Below are positions 16,879 to 26,383 of a stretch of 64,000 bases of DNA, one piece after another. Position 1 is the stretch's first letter. Every line of letters begins with the position of its first letter. This DNA is from Desulfosoma sp. GTDB taxonomy: Bacteria; Desulfobacterota; Syntrophobacteria; Syntrophobacterales; DSM-9756. Location of the stretch: contig JBBFKY010000008.1 of the NCBI GenBank assembly GCA_037481875.1, positions 1 through 64,000 on the forward strand. Reading direction: 5' to 3'. The position numbers were made by a program, and so were the translations under genes. A model generated the notes under the pieces. That model made no database searches, was not told the origin of the DNA, and saw only the letters and a program-made list of their open reading frames with translations.

Positions 16879-18176
16879 GGTCCCAAACTCTCCGCGTAAA
16901 TCTCAATGGCATGCCGTATCTTCACGGCATCCCCGGCTTGACTGAAACGATCATGAAACTGAATCATGCATGCCGGACAGCCTGTGGCCAAAATGCGTGC
17001 TCCTGTCGCCGCCACCATGTCCCGTTTTCGAAGACCCACTCGAGTCGACAGATCGTAGTGTTCCAGACTGAAACTGCCGCCGAGACCACAGCACCAATCC
17101 GGCTGGGTCATTTCCACCAGCCGAAGGCCCGCATGGGATTTGAGAAGACGGCGAGGTTCTTCATAGACCCCCAGCGATTTTTTGAGATGGCAAGGGTCAT
17201 GGTAGGTGACGGGAACAGCGTGCGGGCCCGGAGTGGCTTCCGGCGGGTTCAAGCCCAGACGGCGGATAAGGAATTCATGAATGTCCATGGTCTTTTCACT
17301 GAGGCTTCGCACGCGATCTCGAACAGGGAAGCCGTCTTCCGAGAAAAGCACAGGCCACACTTTGCGAATGGTGGAAGTGCAGGTGGCACAGGAGGTGAGC
17401 AGCACATCGAAACGATCCAAGGGGAACCGTTCCAGGTTATGACGCACGAGTTTCTTAAAGGCCGTTAAGTCCCCGGAAGAGGCTGCGGGAATGCCGCAAC
17501 ATGCCTGGTTGTCGGGAAAATAAACGCCCACTTCGTGCTTGCGAAGGACTTTCAGCGTGGCATGGGCGACGGAAGGAAAAATCTTGTCGATAAGACACCC
17601 TATGAAATAGGCCACTTTAATTCCTGAACCCCCTGGGGATGTGTCCATGGCGGGCAATTGGGCATGGAAGGGTTTTGGTGCCAAAGGCTTGATATGCCGC
17701 TCTCCCAGAAGTGGCGATGTGAACCGAGCACACGAGGTGCCTAGCACCTCATTGGCCGGTTTGGTGAATAGATCCTGAAATCGAGCCCCCCATTCGGTCA
17801 GCTTGTCGAAAAAGGACGGATTGGCCAGCATGCCACGCAGAATGAGTTTTTTGACAGGGGAAAGCCCCATGTAGCCCGCAAGAATGGCCCGCGCTTTCAG
17901 AAAAATATCCAACACCTTGACACCACTGGGACAATTGGCCGCACACGACCCGCAAAGCAAGCAGCGGTGAAGACGCTCGGAAACTCCCTTGGGATCACGA
18001 AACATTTCCTTGGAAAGACCTTCCAAGAGCGCCAGTTTTCCGCGCGCCACATCGGCTTCTCGGCCCGTTTCCGCATAAAGAGGGCAGACGGCCTGGCACA
18101 TGCCGCAGCGCATGCACACCACCATCTGGTCTTCCAATTCCCGTACAAGCCGGGCCAGATCTTTCATGCCGGCCAT
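16875..18176 (-). CDS. glcF: Glycolate/D-lactate oxidase iron-sulfur subunit
   Basis: This 433-aa protein has two N-terminal [4Fe-4S] motifs, CMRCGMCQAVCP at about residue 21 and CLLCGSCAANCP at about residue 72. Two CCG domains follow (CCGIPAASSGD near 225 and CCGLGGSFSLEHYD near 363), the standard GlcF/HdrD arrangement. It takes electrons from the FAD subunit encoded immediately upstream (gap of one base) and passes them to a membrane or quinone acceptor. In sulfate reducers the pair commonly serves as D-lactate dehydrogenase (established knowledge). The stop overlaps the FadR-type regulator start. It has no membrane segment, so attachment must be through partners. Confidence 0.92.
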   Translation of the reverse strand: MAGMKDLARLVRELEDQMVVCMRCGMCQAVCPLYAETGREADVARGKLALLEGLSKEMFRDPKGVSERLHRCLLCGSCAANCPSGVKVLDIFLKARAILAGYMGLSPVKKLILRGMLANPSFFDKLTEWGARFQDLFTKPANEVLGTSCARFTSPLLGERHIKPLAPKPFHAQLPAMDTSPGGSGIKVAYFIGCLIDKIFPSVAHATLKVLRKHEVGVYFPDNQACCGIPAASSGDLTAFKKLVRHNLERFPLDRFDVLLTSCATCTSTIRKVWPVLFSEDGFPVRDRVRSLSEKTMDIHEFLIRRLGLNPPEATPGPHAVPVTYHDPCHLKKSLGVYEEPRRLLKSHAGLRLVEMTQPDWCCGLGGSFSLEHYDLSTRVGLRKRDMVAATGARILATGCPACMIQFHDRFSQAGDAVKIRHAIEIYAESLGP

Positions 18177-18177
18177 C

Positions 18178-19563
18178 TTACGCCTCCCCGATCACCTTGC
18201 CGGGATTCAAAATGTTTTTGGGATCCAGAGCCCTCTTGATACGGCGGGAGTACTCCAGCGTCGCTCGCGTAGTTTCCTTTTCCATAAAAGGCGCTTTGGC
18301 CAACCCGATACCGTGTTCCCCGGACAACGTGCCACCTAGAGCCAAGGCTCGGTCAAAAATTTCTTCCACAGCCTTTTCCACGCGGTGCCATTCTTCGGAG
18401 TTGCGCCGATCCGTGAGAATGGTGGGATGCAAGTTTCCGTCCCCGGCATGCCCAAAGGTGCCTATGGTTAAATGGTACTTGGCGGCGATCTCCTGCACGG
18501 CCTGCACCATCTCGGGAATGCGGCTTCGAGGCACCGTGGCGTCTTCCAAAACCACCGTGGGTTTGAGCTTGGCCAGAGCCGATAAAGCCGCTCGACGGGC
18601 TTCCCAGACCTTGTCACGTTCCTGAGCCGTTTCCGCCACGCGAAGTCTTTGAGCTCCCAGCTTTCGACAAATGGCTTCCACCTTGGCGGCGTCTTCTTCC
18701 ACCTGAGCTGGATGGCCATCCACTTCTATGAGAAGCAAAGCGGCGGCTTCCGTGGGAAGGCCGGCTCGAGAAAAGGATTCTACGGCGCGAATGGTGAAAT
18801 TGTCGAGAAATTCGAGAGTTGCCGGAACAATCTTTTCGGCGATGATGGCTGCCACTGTTTGGGATGCGCCAAGCACGTGATCGAAGACGGCCATCATGGA
18901 TTTTCGGTGCTGAGGCTGAGGGATGAGCTTAAGAATGATCTTGTAGATGACCCCTAACGTGCCTTCGGAACCCACAAGAAGGGAAGCCAGGTTATAGCCG
19001 GTGACACATTTGACGGTGCGAGAACCCGTTTTCACCACATCGCCGTTTACGTCAAAAAATTCCAAGCCCATGACATAGTCTCGCGTCACCCCGTATTTTA
19101 GGCCCCGCAGCCCGCCGGCATTTTCCGCCACGTTCCCTCCCAAAGTGGACACCGCCTGGCTTCCAGGATCAGGAGGGTAAAAAAGGCCGCGGGCTTCCAC
19201 AGCCGCAGCGAACTTGGCCGTAATAACCCCGGGTTCCACCACGGCGTATAAATCTTCCACGTTGATTTCCAAAATACGGTTCAAGGCATTGGTCAAGACA
19301 ACCACACCATGGGCTTTGGGAATGGTCCCCCCGCTCAGATTGGTTCCAGCTCCACGAACCGTTATGGGAACAGCATTCTCGTTACAGAGTCCAACAACGC
19401 GTCCTAAAGCTTCCGGTGTTGAGGGCCTCACCACCGCAGCCGGCATCACAGGATCCAACACTGCCGCATCATAGGCGTACACCGCCCGATCGGCTTCGTC
19501 CGTGAACACGTTGTCCTTGCCCACCACTTCTTCAAGAGCCTTCAGGAAATGGGTCGCCGTCAT
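18178..19563 (-). CDS. glcD: FAD-linked D-lactate/glycolate oxidase subunit
   Basis: A VAO-fold flavoprotein of 461 aa. The FAD-binding segment has VRGAGTNLSGG near residue 75 and PGSQAVSTLGGNVAENAGG near 135; the C-terminal FAD-oxidase domain includes TIGTFGHAGDGNLHP and LSGEHGIG near 410-420. These match GlcD and respiratory D-lactate dehydrogenases. A GGAGG site lies five bases before the ATG at 19563, which I prefer to the ATG four codons upstream. It is the first gene of an operon with glcF, the FadR-type regulator and lrgAB. It faces the TRAP transporter operon across a 559-base gap, so both are probably regulated together. D-lactate is the most likely substrate (inference). Confidence 0.92.
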   Translation of the reverse strand: MTATHFLKALEEVVGKDNVFTDEADRAVYAYDAAVLDPVMPAAVVRPSTPEALGRVVGLCNENAVPITVRGAGTNLSGGTIPKAHGVVVLTNALNRILEINVEDLYAVVEPGVITAKFAAAVEARGLFYPPDPGSQAVSTLGGNVAENAGGLRGLKYGVTRDYVMGLEFFDVNGDVVKTGSRTVKCVTGYNLASLLVGSEGTLGVIYKIILKLIPQPQHRKSMMAVFDHVLGASQTVAAIIAEKIVPATLEFLDNFTIRAVESFSRAGLPTEAAALLLIEVDGHPAQVEEDAAKVEAICRKLGAQRLRVAETAQERDKVWEARRAALSALAKLKPTVVLEDATVPRSRIPEMVQAVQEIAAKYHLTIGTFGHAGDGNLHPTILTDRRNSEEWHRVEKAVEEIFDRALALGGTLSGEHGIGLAKAPFMEKETTRATLEYSRRIKRALDPKNILNPGKVIGEA

Positions 19564-20122
19564 GGGTTCCTCCATGGATACGCTCGCCCCGGCCGGGAGC
19601 GAACCTGTGAAAACAACGTGAAGCCTCCGCTACCCAGGTCCTGGAACGGGGAGGGATGGCAAATGGTATAGCCACATGACATAGAGACCAGAAAGGTGGC
19701 GGTGGCGGCCTTGTCGCCCTGGAGCCTAGCAGTGTCCTTTGAGGTTTGCAAGACTTTTGTGAAAATTTTTCTTGACACTCCAGGGAGCCTGTGCAAAGTG
19801 TGTGGTCAAGCCATCAGCCGGATTGGCACCCTTGGTAGGTGATGCGTGTCAGCGTGGGCTCCGGTTCTTGCTCTGGGGATATGAAAGAAAAATCTTCAAA
19901 ACCCTTTCTTTCTTCCCCGCCGCTCTTGCTCGCACTCCCGCCGCGCTCAGCGGACGCGTCGACCGTGAAAAAAAAACGTGAAAGGGGGGTGGGAGTCTCA
20001 ATCAGCGGCTCTGGGTTTGGAATCTGTGTCAAGGTCTGGAACAGAAGGTGAACCGTCCAAAGAGGTAACAGCTGTCCACGAAGTCAATTCCTGCAGCGGA
20101 ATGGAGCAAAGGAGAAAGGGCA
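19564..20122. promoter_or_regulatory. Divergent control region between glcD and the TRAP/lut operon
   Basis: A TTGACA -35-like box lies at 19772-19777, reading toward the TRAP operon, without a convincing -10. A short dyad TGG-TCAAG-CCA at 19803-19813 is a weak candidate for a FadR/LldR-type site. No gene with a plausible start was found. Confidence 0.4.
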
Positions 20123-21280
20123 ATGAAGCGCTGGGCAAGTGTGACAATGGTGTGTGTCTTGGCGGTTTTTTTGGCACTGGGAACGGCTCTGGCAGCCAAG
20201 GAACAACGCGGCAAGTTCGCGGAAGATCCGCGGCACGAAACGGCCAAAAAGGTTGACTTCAAACCTTCCGACAAGACCTATCGCTGGAAGATGGTGATGC
20301 CTTGGACCAAGGGCCTCTTGTTCTACGACATCGCCCAACATTTTGCCGACAGTGTCCGTTTGGCGTCGGCAGGGCGTTTGGATATCAAGGTTTTTTCCGC
20401 CGACGAATTGGTCCCGGCTATGCAAACCTTTGATGCCGTGGCTCAAGGCACCGCCGAAGTAGGCCATGACTGGCCCGGTTACTGGAAGGGCAAAAACGAA
20501 GCCTTTGTCGCCTTCGCCTCCGTGCCTTTTGGGCTGGATGCGGAAGGCTACAACATCTGGCTCTATGAAAAGGGCGGCTTGGAAATGATGCAGGAACTTT
20601 ACGGCCGTTTCGGACTGCATGCGCTGCCCTGCGGGCAAGTGGGTCAGGAAATGGGCCTATTCTCCAACAAGCGCGCCACGAAAATGGAGGATTTCAAGGG
20701 ACTGCGCGTGCGAACACCCGGCTGGTATATGGACATTATGAATATGCTGGGGGCTTCCGTGAGCCCGCTTCCCGGAGGGGAAGTGTACCTGGCTTTGGAG
20801 CGTGGAGTCATCGATGCCGCCGAATTCTCTTCTCCGGCCATCAACTATCCCATGGGTTTTGATGAAGTGACCAAATATTCCATTCAGCCGGGCGTCCATC
20901 AGCCTGGTTGCCAGTGCGCCGTATTCTTCAACAAGAAGGCCTGGGATGAGCTCCCGCCGGATCTCAAATGGATCGTCCAAATCGCCGCCATGGAAACCCA
21001 GCTCTGGAGCTACAACTGGGTCAACGCTTTAAACGCCAAGGCCATTCAAGAATTCAAGAAACGCATCGAATTTGTCCGCATGGATACAGACGCCCTCATT
21101 CAATTCCGCAAGACCACGAAGCAGTACCTGGATTCCTTGAAAGAAAAATACCCGGACGTGAAAAAGGTTCTGGACTCCCAGGAAGCTTTTCTCGAGGAAT
21201 ACGCCGTGTGGCGTGACGCTCGAAGCGGCGTGGCTCCTTGGCCATACGAAATCTATATTTCCGGGCGAGTGACCGAATAG
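20123..21280 (+). CDS. TRAP transporter solute-binding protein, lactate/2-oxoacid type
   Basis: This periplasmic receptor (385 aa) of a tripartite ATP-independent transporter starts with a clear Sec signal peptide (hydrophobic core VCVLAVFLALGTALAA, cleavage after about residue 24). The mature protein has the DctP-family fold with LRVRTPGWYMDIMNMLGASVSPLPGGE and ALERGVIDAAEFSSP, resembling the subgroup that binds lactate or 2-keto acids with calcium, as in Thermus (family knowledge). AAAGGAG precedes the ATG. Small and large membrane subunits follow, and then the lut genes, so lactate uptake is the likely role. It could also take pyruvate or glycolate. Confidence 0.9.
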   Translation: MKRWASVTMVCVLAVFLALGTALAAKEQRGKFAEDPRHETAKKVDFKPSDKTYRWKMVMPWTKGLLFYDIAQHFADSVRLASAGRLDIKVFSADELVPAMQTFDAVAQGTAEVGHDWPGYWKGKNEAFVAFASVPFGLDAEGYNIWLYEKGGLEMMQELYGRFGLHALPCGQVGQEMGLFSNKRATKMEDFKGLRVRTPGWYMDIMNMLGASVSPLPGGEVYLALERGVIDAAEFSSPAINYPMGFDEVTKYSIQPGVHQPGCQCAVFFNKKAWDELPPDLKWIVQIAAMETQLWSYNWVNALNAKAIQEFKKRIEFVRMDTDALIQFRKTTKQYLDSLKEKYPDVKKVLDSQEAFLEEYAVWRDARSGVAPWPYEIYISGRVTE

Positions 21281-21367
21281 GATCCCTCGATCTTCAAACC
21301 GTACAATGAGCAAGGGTTCCGGCGATTCCGCAAAGGGTCGTCGGAACCTTCCGTGGAGATATCTATT

Positions 21368-21868
21368 ATGGCCAATCCGTTCAGCACCCTTGTGGATGGT
21401 TTTGTCGACCGGCAAGGTCGCCTGTGCGCCCTCTTGATTCTTCCCCTGTGTGGGGTTGTCATCTATGAAGTCATCATGCGCTATGTTTTGAATGCTCCCA
21501 CCATCTGGGGCTTTGAAATGACCACCTTCCTTTACGGAGTCCATTACATGCTGGGGCTAGCCTACACCGAGCTGCACAACGGTCACGTAAAGGTGGATAT
21601 CTTCACCGCCCGCATCAAGAAGAGGCCCGCCACCATTCTTTCTATCGTCACGAGTCTCGTGATCTTTATCCCCGTCTTCACCCTGCTCACTTACTGGACG
21701 TGGATCTTCGCCATCAATTCCGCAAAAATGATGGAAAAGAACCCGACCAGTTGGGCTCCATCCATCTGGCCGATCAAGATTCTCATGGCCTTCAGCTTTA
21801 CTCTTCTATTGCTTCAAGGCCTGTCCAAATTGTTCCACGATTTGGCATCTCTTAAAGATCGTTCCTAA
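21368..21868 (+). CDS. dctQ: TRAP transporter small membrane subunit (DctQ)
   Basis: This 166-aa four-helix membrane protein has hydrophobic segments around residues 20-40, 50-75, 90-115 and 130-150. It carries the family-typical early stretch YEVIMRYVLNAPTIWGFE. GGAG nine bases before the ATG at 21368 supports that start over the GTG at 21353. It joins the receptor encoded upstream to the large subunit encoded 23 bases downstream in a sodium-driven uptake system. No oddities. Confidence 0.92.
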   Translation: MANPFSTLVDGFVDRQGRLCALLILPLCGVVIYEVIMRYVLNAPTIWGFEMTTFLYGVHYMLGLAYTELHNGHVKVDIFTARIKKRPATILSIVTSLVIFIPVFTLLTYWTWIFAINSAKMMEKNPTSWAPSIWPIKILMAFSFTLLLLQGLSKLFHDLASLKDRS

Positions 21869-21891
21869 CCCCAGTGTCGAGGTGACGTCCC

Positions 21892-23235
21892 ATGAGTCCT
21901 GAAGTCCTCACTGTGGCCATGTTCGGCACCCTGGTGGTGGCCGTGGCTCTCGGTCATCCCCTGGCCTATACTTTGGCGGGTGTGGCCACTCTTTTCGGTC
22001 TTATCGACAACGGTTTCAATATCCAGATGCTCTTCAACATGTATGCGAATCAATGTTGGGGTATCATGGATAATTACGTGCTGGTGGCTATCCCTCTTTT
22101 CATCTTTATGGCCCAGCTTCTGGATCGGTCCAAAGTCGCCGAAAAGCTTTTTGAGTCTCTCTACATCGTGCTGGGATCCGTCAAGGGCGGCCTTGGACTG
22201 GCCGTTGTGGTGGTCTGCACCGTCTTTGCCGCCACCACAGGCATTATCGGGGCCTCCGTCGTGGCCATGGGACTCCTTGCCGCACCCGCCCTCGTGGAAA
22301 AAGGTTACGACAAGGCCATGACCTCGGGTATCATCTGTGCGGCCGGCACCCTGGGTATTCTCATTCCTCCAAGCATCATGATGGTCGTCTACGGCGGCCT
22401 CACAGGGCTCAAAGAAACCTCCGTGGGAAACCTCTTTGCAGGCGCCGTCATTCCGGGTCTCATTCTCTCCGCCCTCTACTTTGTCTACATTCTTCTTCGC
22501 TGTCTCATCAACCCGGACATGGGCCCGCCGATCAGCAAGGAAGAAGCCGGCCGTTACTCCGGCGCTCAGAAAATGGCCATGACCATGAAGTCTCTGGTGC
22601 CTCCTCTGGCTTTGATCTTTATGGTCATGGGAACGATCTTGGGAGGCGTGGCGACGCCTACGGAAGCCGCCGGCCTGGGAGCTCTTGGTGCCTTTCTTCT
22701 TGCCGTCGCAAACCGTAAGCTGACCTGGAAAGTTCTCAAGGAATCCAGTTATGCCACTCTTCGCACCACGGCCATGGTGATGATGCTCTTTATCGGCGGG
22801 AAATTTTTCAGCGGCGTCTTTCTGCGCATGGGTGGAGGCGACGTGGTGGCGGATCTGCTCATCGGTTCCGGCCTGAGCAAATGGACCATTGTTTTTATCA
22901 TGATGCTCATCGTTTTCATCATGGGTATGTTCGTGGACTGGGCCGCCATTTTACTGGTCACGGTCCCGATTTTTATGCCCATTATTCTAGAACTTGAAAT
23001 CGATCCCTTATGGTTTTCCATGCTTATGTGCGTCAATCTTCAGACGTCCTTTCTCACACCACCTTTCGGTTACGCACTGTTTTATTTCGCCGGTGTCGCC
23101 CCGAAGGGCTACGACATGATGATCATCTACAAAGGCATCGTTCCCTTCGTGGTCCTGCAACTTATCGGCCTTTTCATCATCGCCTTTTTTCCAGAAACCG
23201 TAACCTGGCTTCCAAATCTCTTTTTCGGCCGATAA
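21892..23235 (+). CDS. dctM: TRAP transporter large permease (DctM)
   Basis: This 447-aa polytopic membrane protein with about a dozen hydrophobic segments forms the transport channel of the TRAP system. Family landmarks include AAGTLGILIPPSIMMVVYG near residue 160, GVATPTEAAGLGALGA near 255, and the C-terminal TPPFGYALFYFAGVAP. Its length is normal. It is third in the receptor-Q-M order and lies about 110 bases before lutC. The operon arrangement implies uptake of the lactate that LutABC then oxidises to pyruvate. Confidence 0.95.
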   Translation: MSPEVLTVAMFGTLVVAVALGHPLAYTLAGVATLFGLIDNGFNIQMLFNMYANQCWGIMDNYVLVAIPLFIFMAQLLDRSKVAEKLFESLYIVLGSVKGGLGLAVVVVCTVFAATTGIIGASVVAMGLLAAPALVEKGYDKAMTSGIICAAGTLGILIPPSIMMVVYGGLTGLKETSVGNLFAGAVIPGLILSALYFVYILLRCLINPDMGPPISKEEAGRYSGAQKMAMTMKSLVPPLALIFMVMGTILGGVATPTEAAGLGALGAFLLAVANRKLTWKVLKESSYATLRTTAMVMMLFIGGKFFSGVFLRMGGGDVVADLLIGSGLSKWTIVFIMMLIVFIMGMFVDWAAILLVTVPIFMPIILELEIDPLWFSMLMCVNLQTSFLTPPFGYALFYFAGVAPKGYDMMIIYKGIVPFVVLQLIGLFIIAFFPETVTWLPNLFFGR

Positions 23236-23348
23236 AACGGGTGTGTAAAAGGAACAGCTTTGTCAGTTCATGCAAAAAGACGGAAGGTCCAGGTCATGCC
23301 GTATGGGACGGAGAAGAACCGTCCCATCCAAGCTTTGAGGAGGTTTCG

Positions 23349-23906
23349 ATGAACGATCAAGATCTGGTGGAACTCATGACCCAGAAGGCTCAGGCAGTGC
23401 AGACCTTCGTGAGCCATTGTGACGAATGGAGCGAGGTGGTGACCTACACCGTGGATCTTACAACTTCCCAGGGAGGCACGACCATTGCTCCATGGGGCCT
23501 TCCCGACCAGGTGCAACACCTTCTCGTCCAAAAAGCCGCCCAGAAGGATCTTCGTGTCTTGCAACCTCCTCTTCGCCGACACATGGAAGAGATCCACACG
23601 GCCCTCACCCCCGTCGACTGGGGCATTGCGGAAACGGGCACCCTCGTTTTGGATTCCACCTCGGAAGATCTTCGTATCGCCACCATGTTGTCAGAAACCC
23701 ACGTGGCCGTGCTTTCGCGAGAACGCCTGCGTCGATCCTCCTTTGACGTGGCTGAAGCCGTCAAGTCCTGGCACGGGAATCCCCCTCGTTATGTGGCTTT
23801 TGTTTCCGGGGCCAGCCGCACGGCGGACATCGAGAGGGTTCTCACCATCGGAGTGCACGGCCCTCAACAATTGCACCTCTTGATTCTCAAGGAGGCCTGT
23901 TCATGA
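23349..23906 (+). CDS. lutC: LutC-type LUD-domain protein of L-lactate utilisation
   Basis: This 185-aa LUD-domain protein shows the typical APWGLP region and DWGIAETGTLVLDS near residue 95, then SETHVAVL. LutC works with LutA and LutB to oxidise L-lactate to pyruvate; its exact role in electron transfer is not settled. The ATG at 23349 has a GAGGAGG site; a longer open frame upstream is out of context with DctM. It overlaps the fused lutA-lutB gene by 4 bases. The separate GlcD/GlcF pair suggests both lactate isomers are used. Confidence 0.92.
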   Translation: MNDQDLVELMTQKAQAVQTFVSHCDEWSEVVTYTVDLTTSQGGTTIAPWGLPDQVQHLLVQKAAQKDLRVLQPPLRRHMEEIHTALTPVDWGIAETGTLVLDSTSEDLRIATMLSETHVAVLSRERLRRSSFDVAEAVKSWHGNPPRYVAFVSGASRTADIERVLTIGVHGPQQLHLLILKEACS

Positions 23907-26098
23907 CAACCCATGCCCCTCGAGACATCAAAACTTATCGACAAAGGCTTCGCCACGCTCTGGACAACACCTTTCTTCGCCAAACCCTCGAGACCTTCGC
24001 CGGCGCTTATAGGGAATCTCGCGCCAAAGCCTTTGAAGGCATCGACCTGGAATCCCTCATCGACGATATCGCCCGCCGTAAAGCTTCCGCCCTGCCTCGA
24101 TTGGAAGAGCTGTTCATTCAGTTTAAACAACGAGCGGAAGCCGCCGGCGCCGTGGTGCATTCCGCCAAAACGGCACAGGAAGCCAACGAACTCATTGCCG
24201 CCATCGCTCGTGAAAACGGAGTCCACAAAATCATCAAATCCAAATCCATGACGGCGGAAGAGACTTTTCTCAATGCCCATTTGGAAGCACAAGGTTTCAC
24301 GGTTACGGAAACAGACCTGGGCGAATGGATTATCCAGCTGCGCCGCGAAGGCCCTTCCCACATGGTGCTTCCCGCCATTCATCTTTCCAGGTATCAGGTC
24401 GCGGAACTTTTTGAAAAGGTTACCGGAGAAAAGCAAGATCCCGACGACATCGAAAAAATGGTCAAAGTGGCCCGGCGAACTCTTCGCCGAGCTTATCTGG
24501 AAGCCGACATGGGGATTTCCGGAGCCAACTTTGCCGTGGCCGAATCCGGGACGCTGGGTCTGGTGACGAACGAAGGCAACGCTCGGCTGGTAACCACACT
24601 GCCCAAAGTCCATGTGGCTCTGGTGGGCTACGACAAGCTTGTGCCCGACCTGGAAACCGCTTTAACCATTCTGAAAGCCTTGCCGCGAAACGCCACAGGA
24701 CAAATCATTTCCACGTATGTCACCTGGATTACGGGGGCGGTGCCGTGCGCAGCTTCGTCTACCGATCGAAAAATTCTGCACATTATTTTTTTGGACAACG
24801 GCCGTTTGTCCTTGGCCAGGGATCCGGTCTTTTCCCAAGCCCTTCAGTGCGTGCGATGTGGAGCCTGCGCCAATGTATGTCCCATCTATCGTCTGGTAGG
24901 AGGTCACAATTACGGCCATGTCTATATCGGCGCTATCGGGCTGATTCTGACGGCTTTTTACCATGGCGTGGAAAACGCCCGGGCTTTGGTCATGAACTGC
25001 CTCAACTGTCAGGCCTGCAAGGCGGTCTGCCCCGCCGGCATCGATCTTCCGTACCTGATCAAGAACGCCATGCGCCATGTTCTGGATCAGGAAGGCCGCC
25101 GGCCCATCAAAAACATGGTGCTTGCCAAGATTCTCAAGGACCGAAAACTTTTCCACTTCCTGCTCCGTCGCGCAGCTCTGGCTCAAAAACCTCTAGCTGG
25201 CAAGGAACCTTTTCTTCGACATCTGCCGCTCTTTTTTGACAAAGCACACGGATTTCGTAGCCTTCCCGTGATTCAAGCCGTTCCTTTTCGAGACCGTTGG
25301 CCTCGCCTTCAGCCCCAAGTTAAAGACGTAAAATATCGAGTCACGCTATTCGGTGGATGCCTTGTGGATTTCGTGTATCCCGAGCAGGCGCAAGCCGTGC
25401 TGCCTCTCCTTGCCGATCACGGCGTCGCCGTGGATTATCCCGTGGACCAAACCTGCTGCGGGCTTCCGGCGCTCATGGCTTCGGAAAAAGAAACGGCTCG
25501 AGATGTGGCCGTGCACAACATAAAGAGCGTGGACTTGAGCCGCACCGATTGGATTCTCACCCTGTGCGCCTCGTGCGGCTCACACATGAAGGAAAACTAT
25601 CCCAAACTTCTTGCCGGCGATCCCGTGTGGGAAAAGAAAGCACGGCAATTCGCCGAAAAAGTCATCGATTTCAGTTCATTTCTGCACGATCGGCTCAAGG
25701 TTTCCCCGGAAATTTTCACCTCATCCCAACAAAAAGTCGCTTACCATGCCCCGTGCCACCTGTGTCGAGGCCTCAAAGTGGAAAAAGCCCCTCGAGCCCT
25801 TCTCAAAACGGCCGGCTTTCAGTACGTGCCCACAAAGGACGAAGATGTGTGCTGCGGCTTCGGGGGATCCTATTCCCTGGAATTTCCTGAAATTTCTGCG
25901 GCTTTATTGCAGAGAAAACTGGATGCCGTAGAGGCGGCCGAAGCATCCATGTTGGTCACCGACTGCCCGGGATGTGTCCTTCAGCTTCGAGGCGGCGCAC
26001 ACAAGCAAGGGCGCCCGGTCCGTGTCTGTCACATCGCCGAAGCCGTCGCCCTCACGTACCGAAAAATGGCTGCCGGCACCGAGTCAAAAGATTCTTGA
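23903..26098 (+). CDS. Fused LutB-LutA L-lactate dehydrogenase iron-sulfur protein
   Basis: This 731-aa fusion has the LutB order first: a LUD domain (about residues 50-300, with AVAESGTLGLVTNEGNARL), then two [4Fe-4S] motifs CVRCGACANVCP (~315) and CLNCQACKAVCP (~366). It continues into a LutA/GlcF-like half with two CCG motifs, CCGLPA (~516) and CCGFGGSYSLEFPE (~650). In Bacillus these are two proteins; in sulfate reducers they are often one. The ATG overlaps the lutC stop. It is expected to oxidise L-lactate in the cytoplasm or at the membrane face, passing electrons toward menaquinone. GC-rich palindromes follow the stop. Confidence 0.93.
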   Translation: MTTHAPRDIKTYRQRLRHALDNTFLRQTLETFAGAYRESRAKAFEGIDLESLIDDIARRKASALPRLEELFIQFKQRAEAAGAVVHSAKTAQEANELIAAIARENGVHKIIKSKSMTAEETFLNAHLEAQGFTVTETDLGEWIIQLRREGPSHMVLPAIHLSRYQVAELFEKVTGEKQDPDDIEKMVKVARRTLRRAYLEADMGISGANFAVAESGTLGLVTNEGNARLVTTLPKVHVALVGYDKLVPDLETALTILKALPRNATGQIISTYVTWITGAVPCAASSTDRKILHIIFLDNGRLSLARDPVFSQALQCVRCGACANVCPIYRLVGGHNYGHVYIGAIGLILTAFYHGVENARALVMNCLNCQACKAVCPAGIDLPYLIKNAMRHVLDQEGRRPIKNMVLAKILKDRKLFHFLLRRAALAQKPLAGKEPFLRHLPLFFDKAHGFRSLPVIQAVPFRDRWPRLQPQVKDVKYRVTLFGGCLVDFVYPEQAQAVLPLLADHGVAVDYPVDQTCCGLPALMASEKETARDVAVHNIKSVDLSRTDWILTLCASCGSHMKENYPKLLAGDPVWEKKARQFAEKVIDFSSFLHDRLKVSPEIFTSSQQKVAYHAPCHLCRGLKVEKAPRALLKTAGFQYVPTKDEDVCCGFGGSYSLEFPEISAALLQRKLDAVEAAEASMLVTDCPGCVLQLRGGAHKQGRPVRVCHIAEAVALTYRKMAAGTESKDS

Positions 26099-26234
26099 AT
26101 AAGAAAAGTTTCCAAATGGAGGGAAGATCGAAAAAAGCCGGTTTCAATCCGTTTCCAGGAAAGTGCGCCGGAAGCTGGTTGACGAACACCCATGCGAACT
26201 TGCCACGTTCTTGACATCTAACCCCAGAAAAAGC

Positions 26235-26350
26235 CCGTCGAGGCGGCCCCATGTGTCCGCCCGGAAACCCCAAACCCCGTCGAGGCGGACCGACGTCTCC
26301 GCCTATAAACCCAAAACCCTGGAGGGGCGAACCCATGTGTCCGCCCCAAA
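26235..26350. repeat. Cluster of three degenerate dispersed palindromes
   Basis: Three successive units share a gGCG(G/A)-C(C/G)-(C/A)-(A/C)TG-TCCGCC core with AAACCCC or AAACCC linkers: 26238-26262, 26280-26306 and 26322-26346. They lie between the convergent lut and CoA-transferase genes and belong to the same class as 12298 and 43508. Confidence 0.65.
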
Positions 26351-26383
26351 ATCGCTCAAAGCCCTTTCTGAAACAAACCTCTT

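Noticed and set aside
19803-19830. Sigma-54 promoter (TGGCAC near 19824)
   Set aside because: The GG/GC spacing required for -24/-12 elements is not met.
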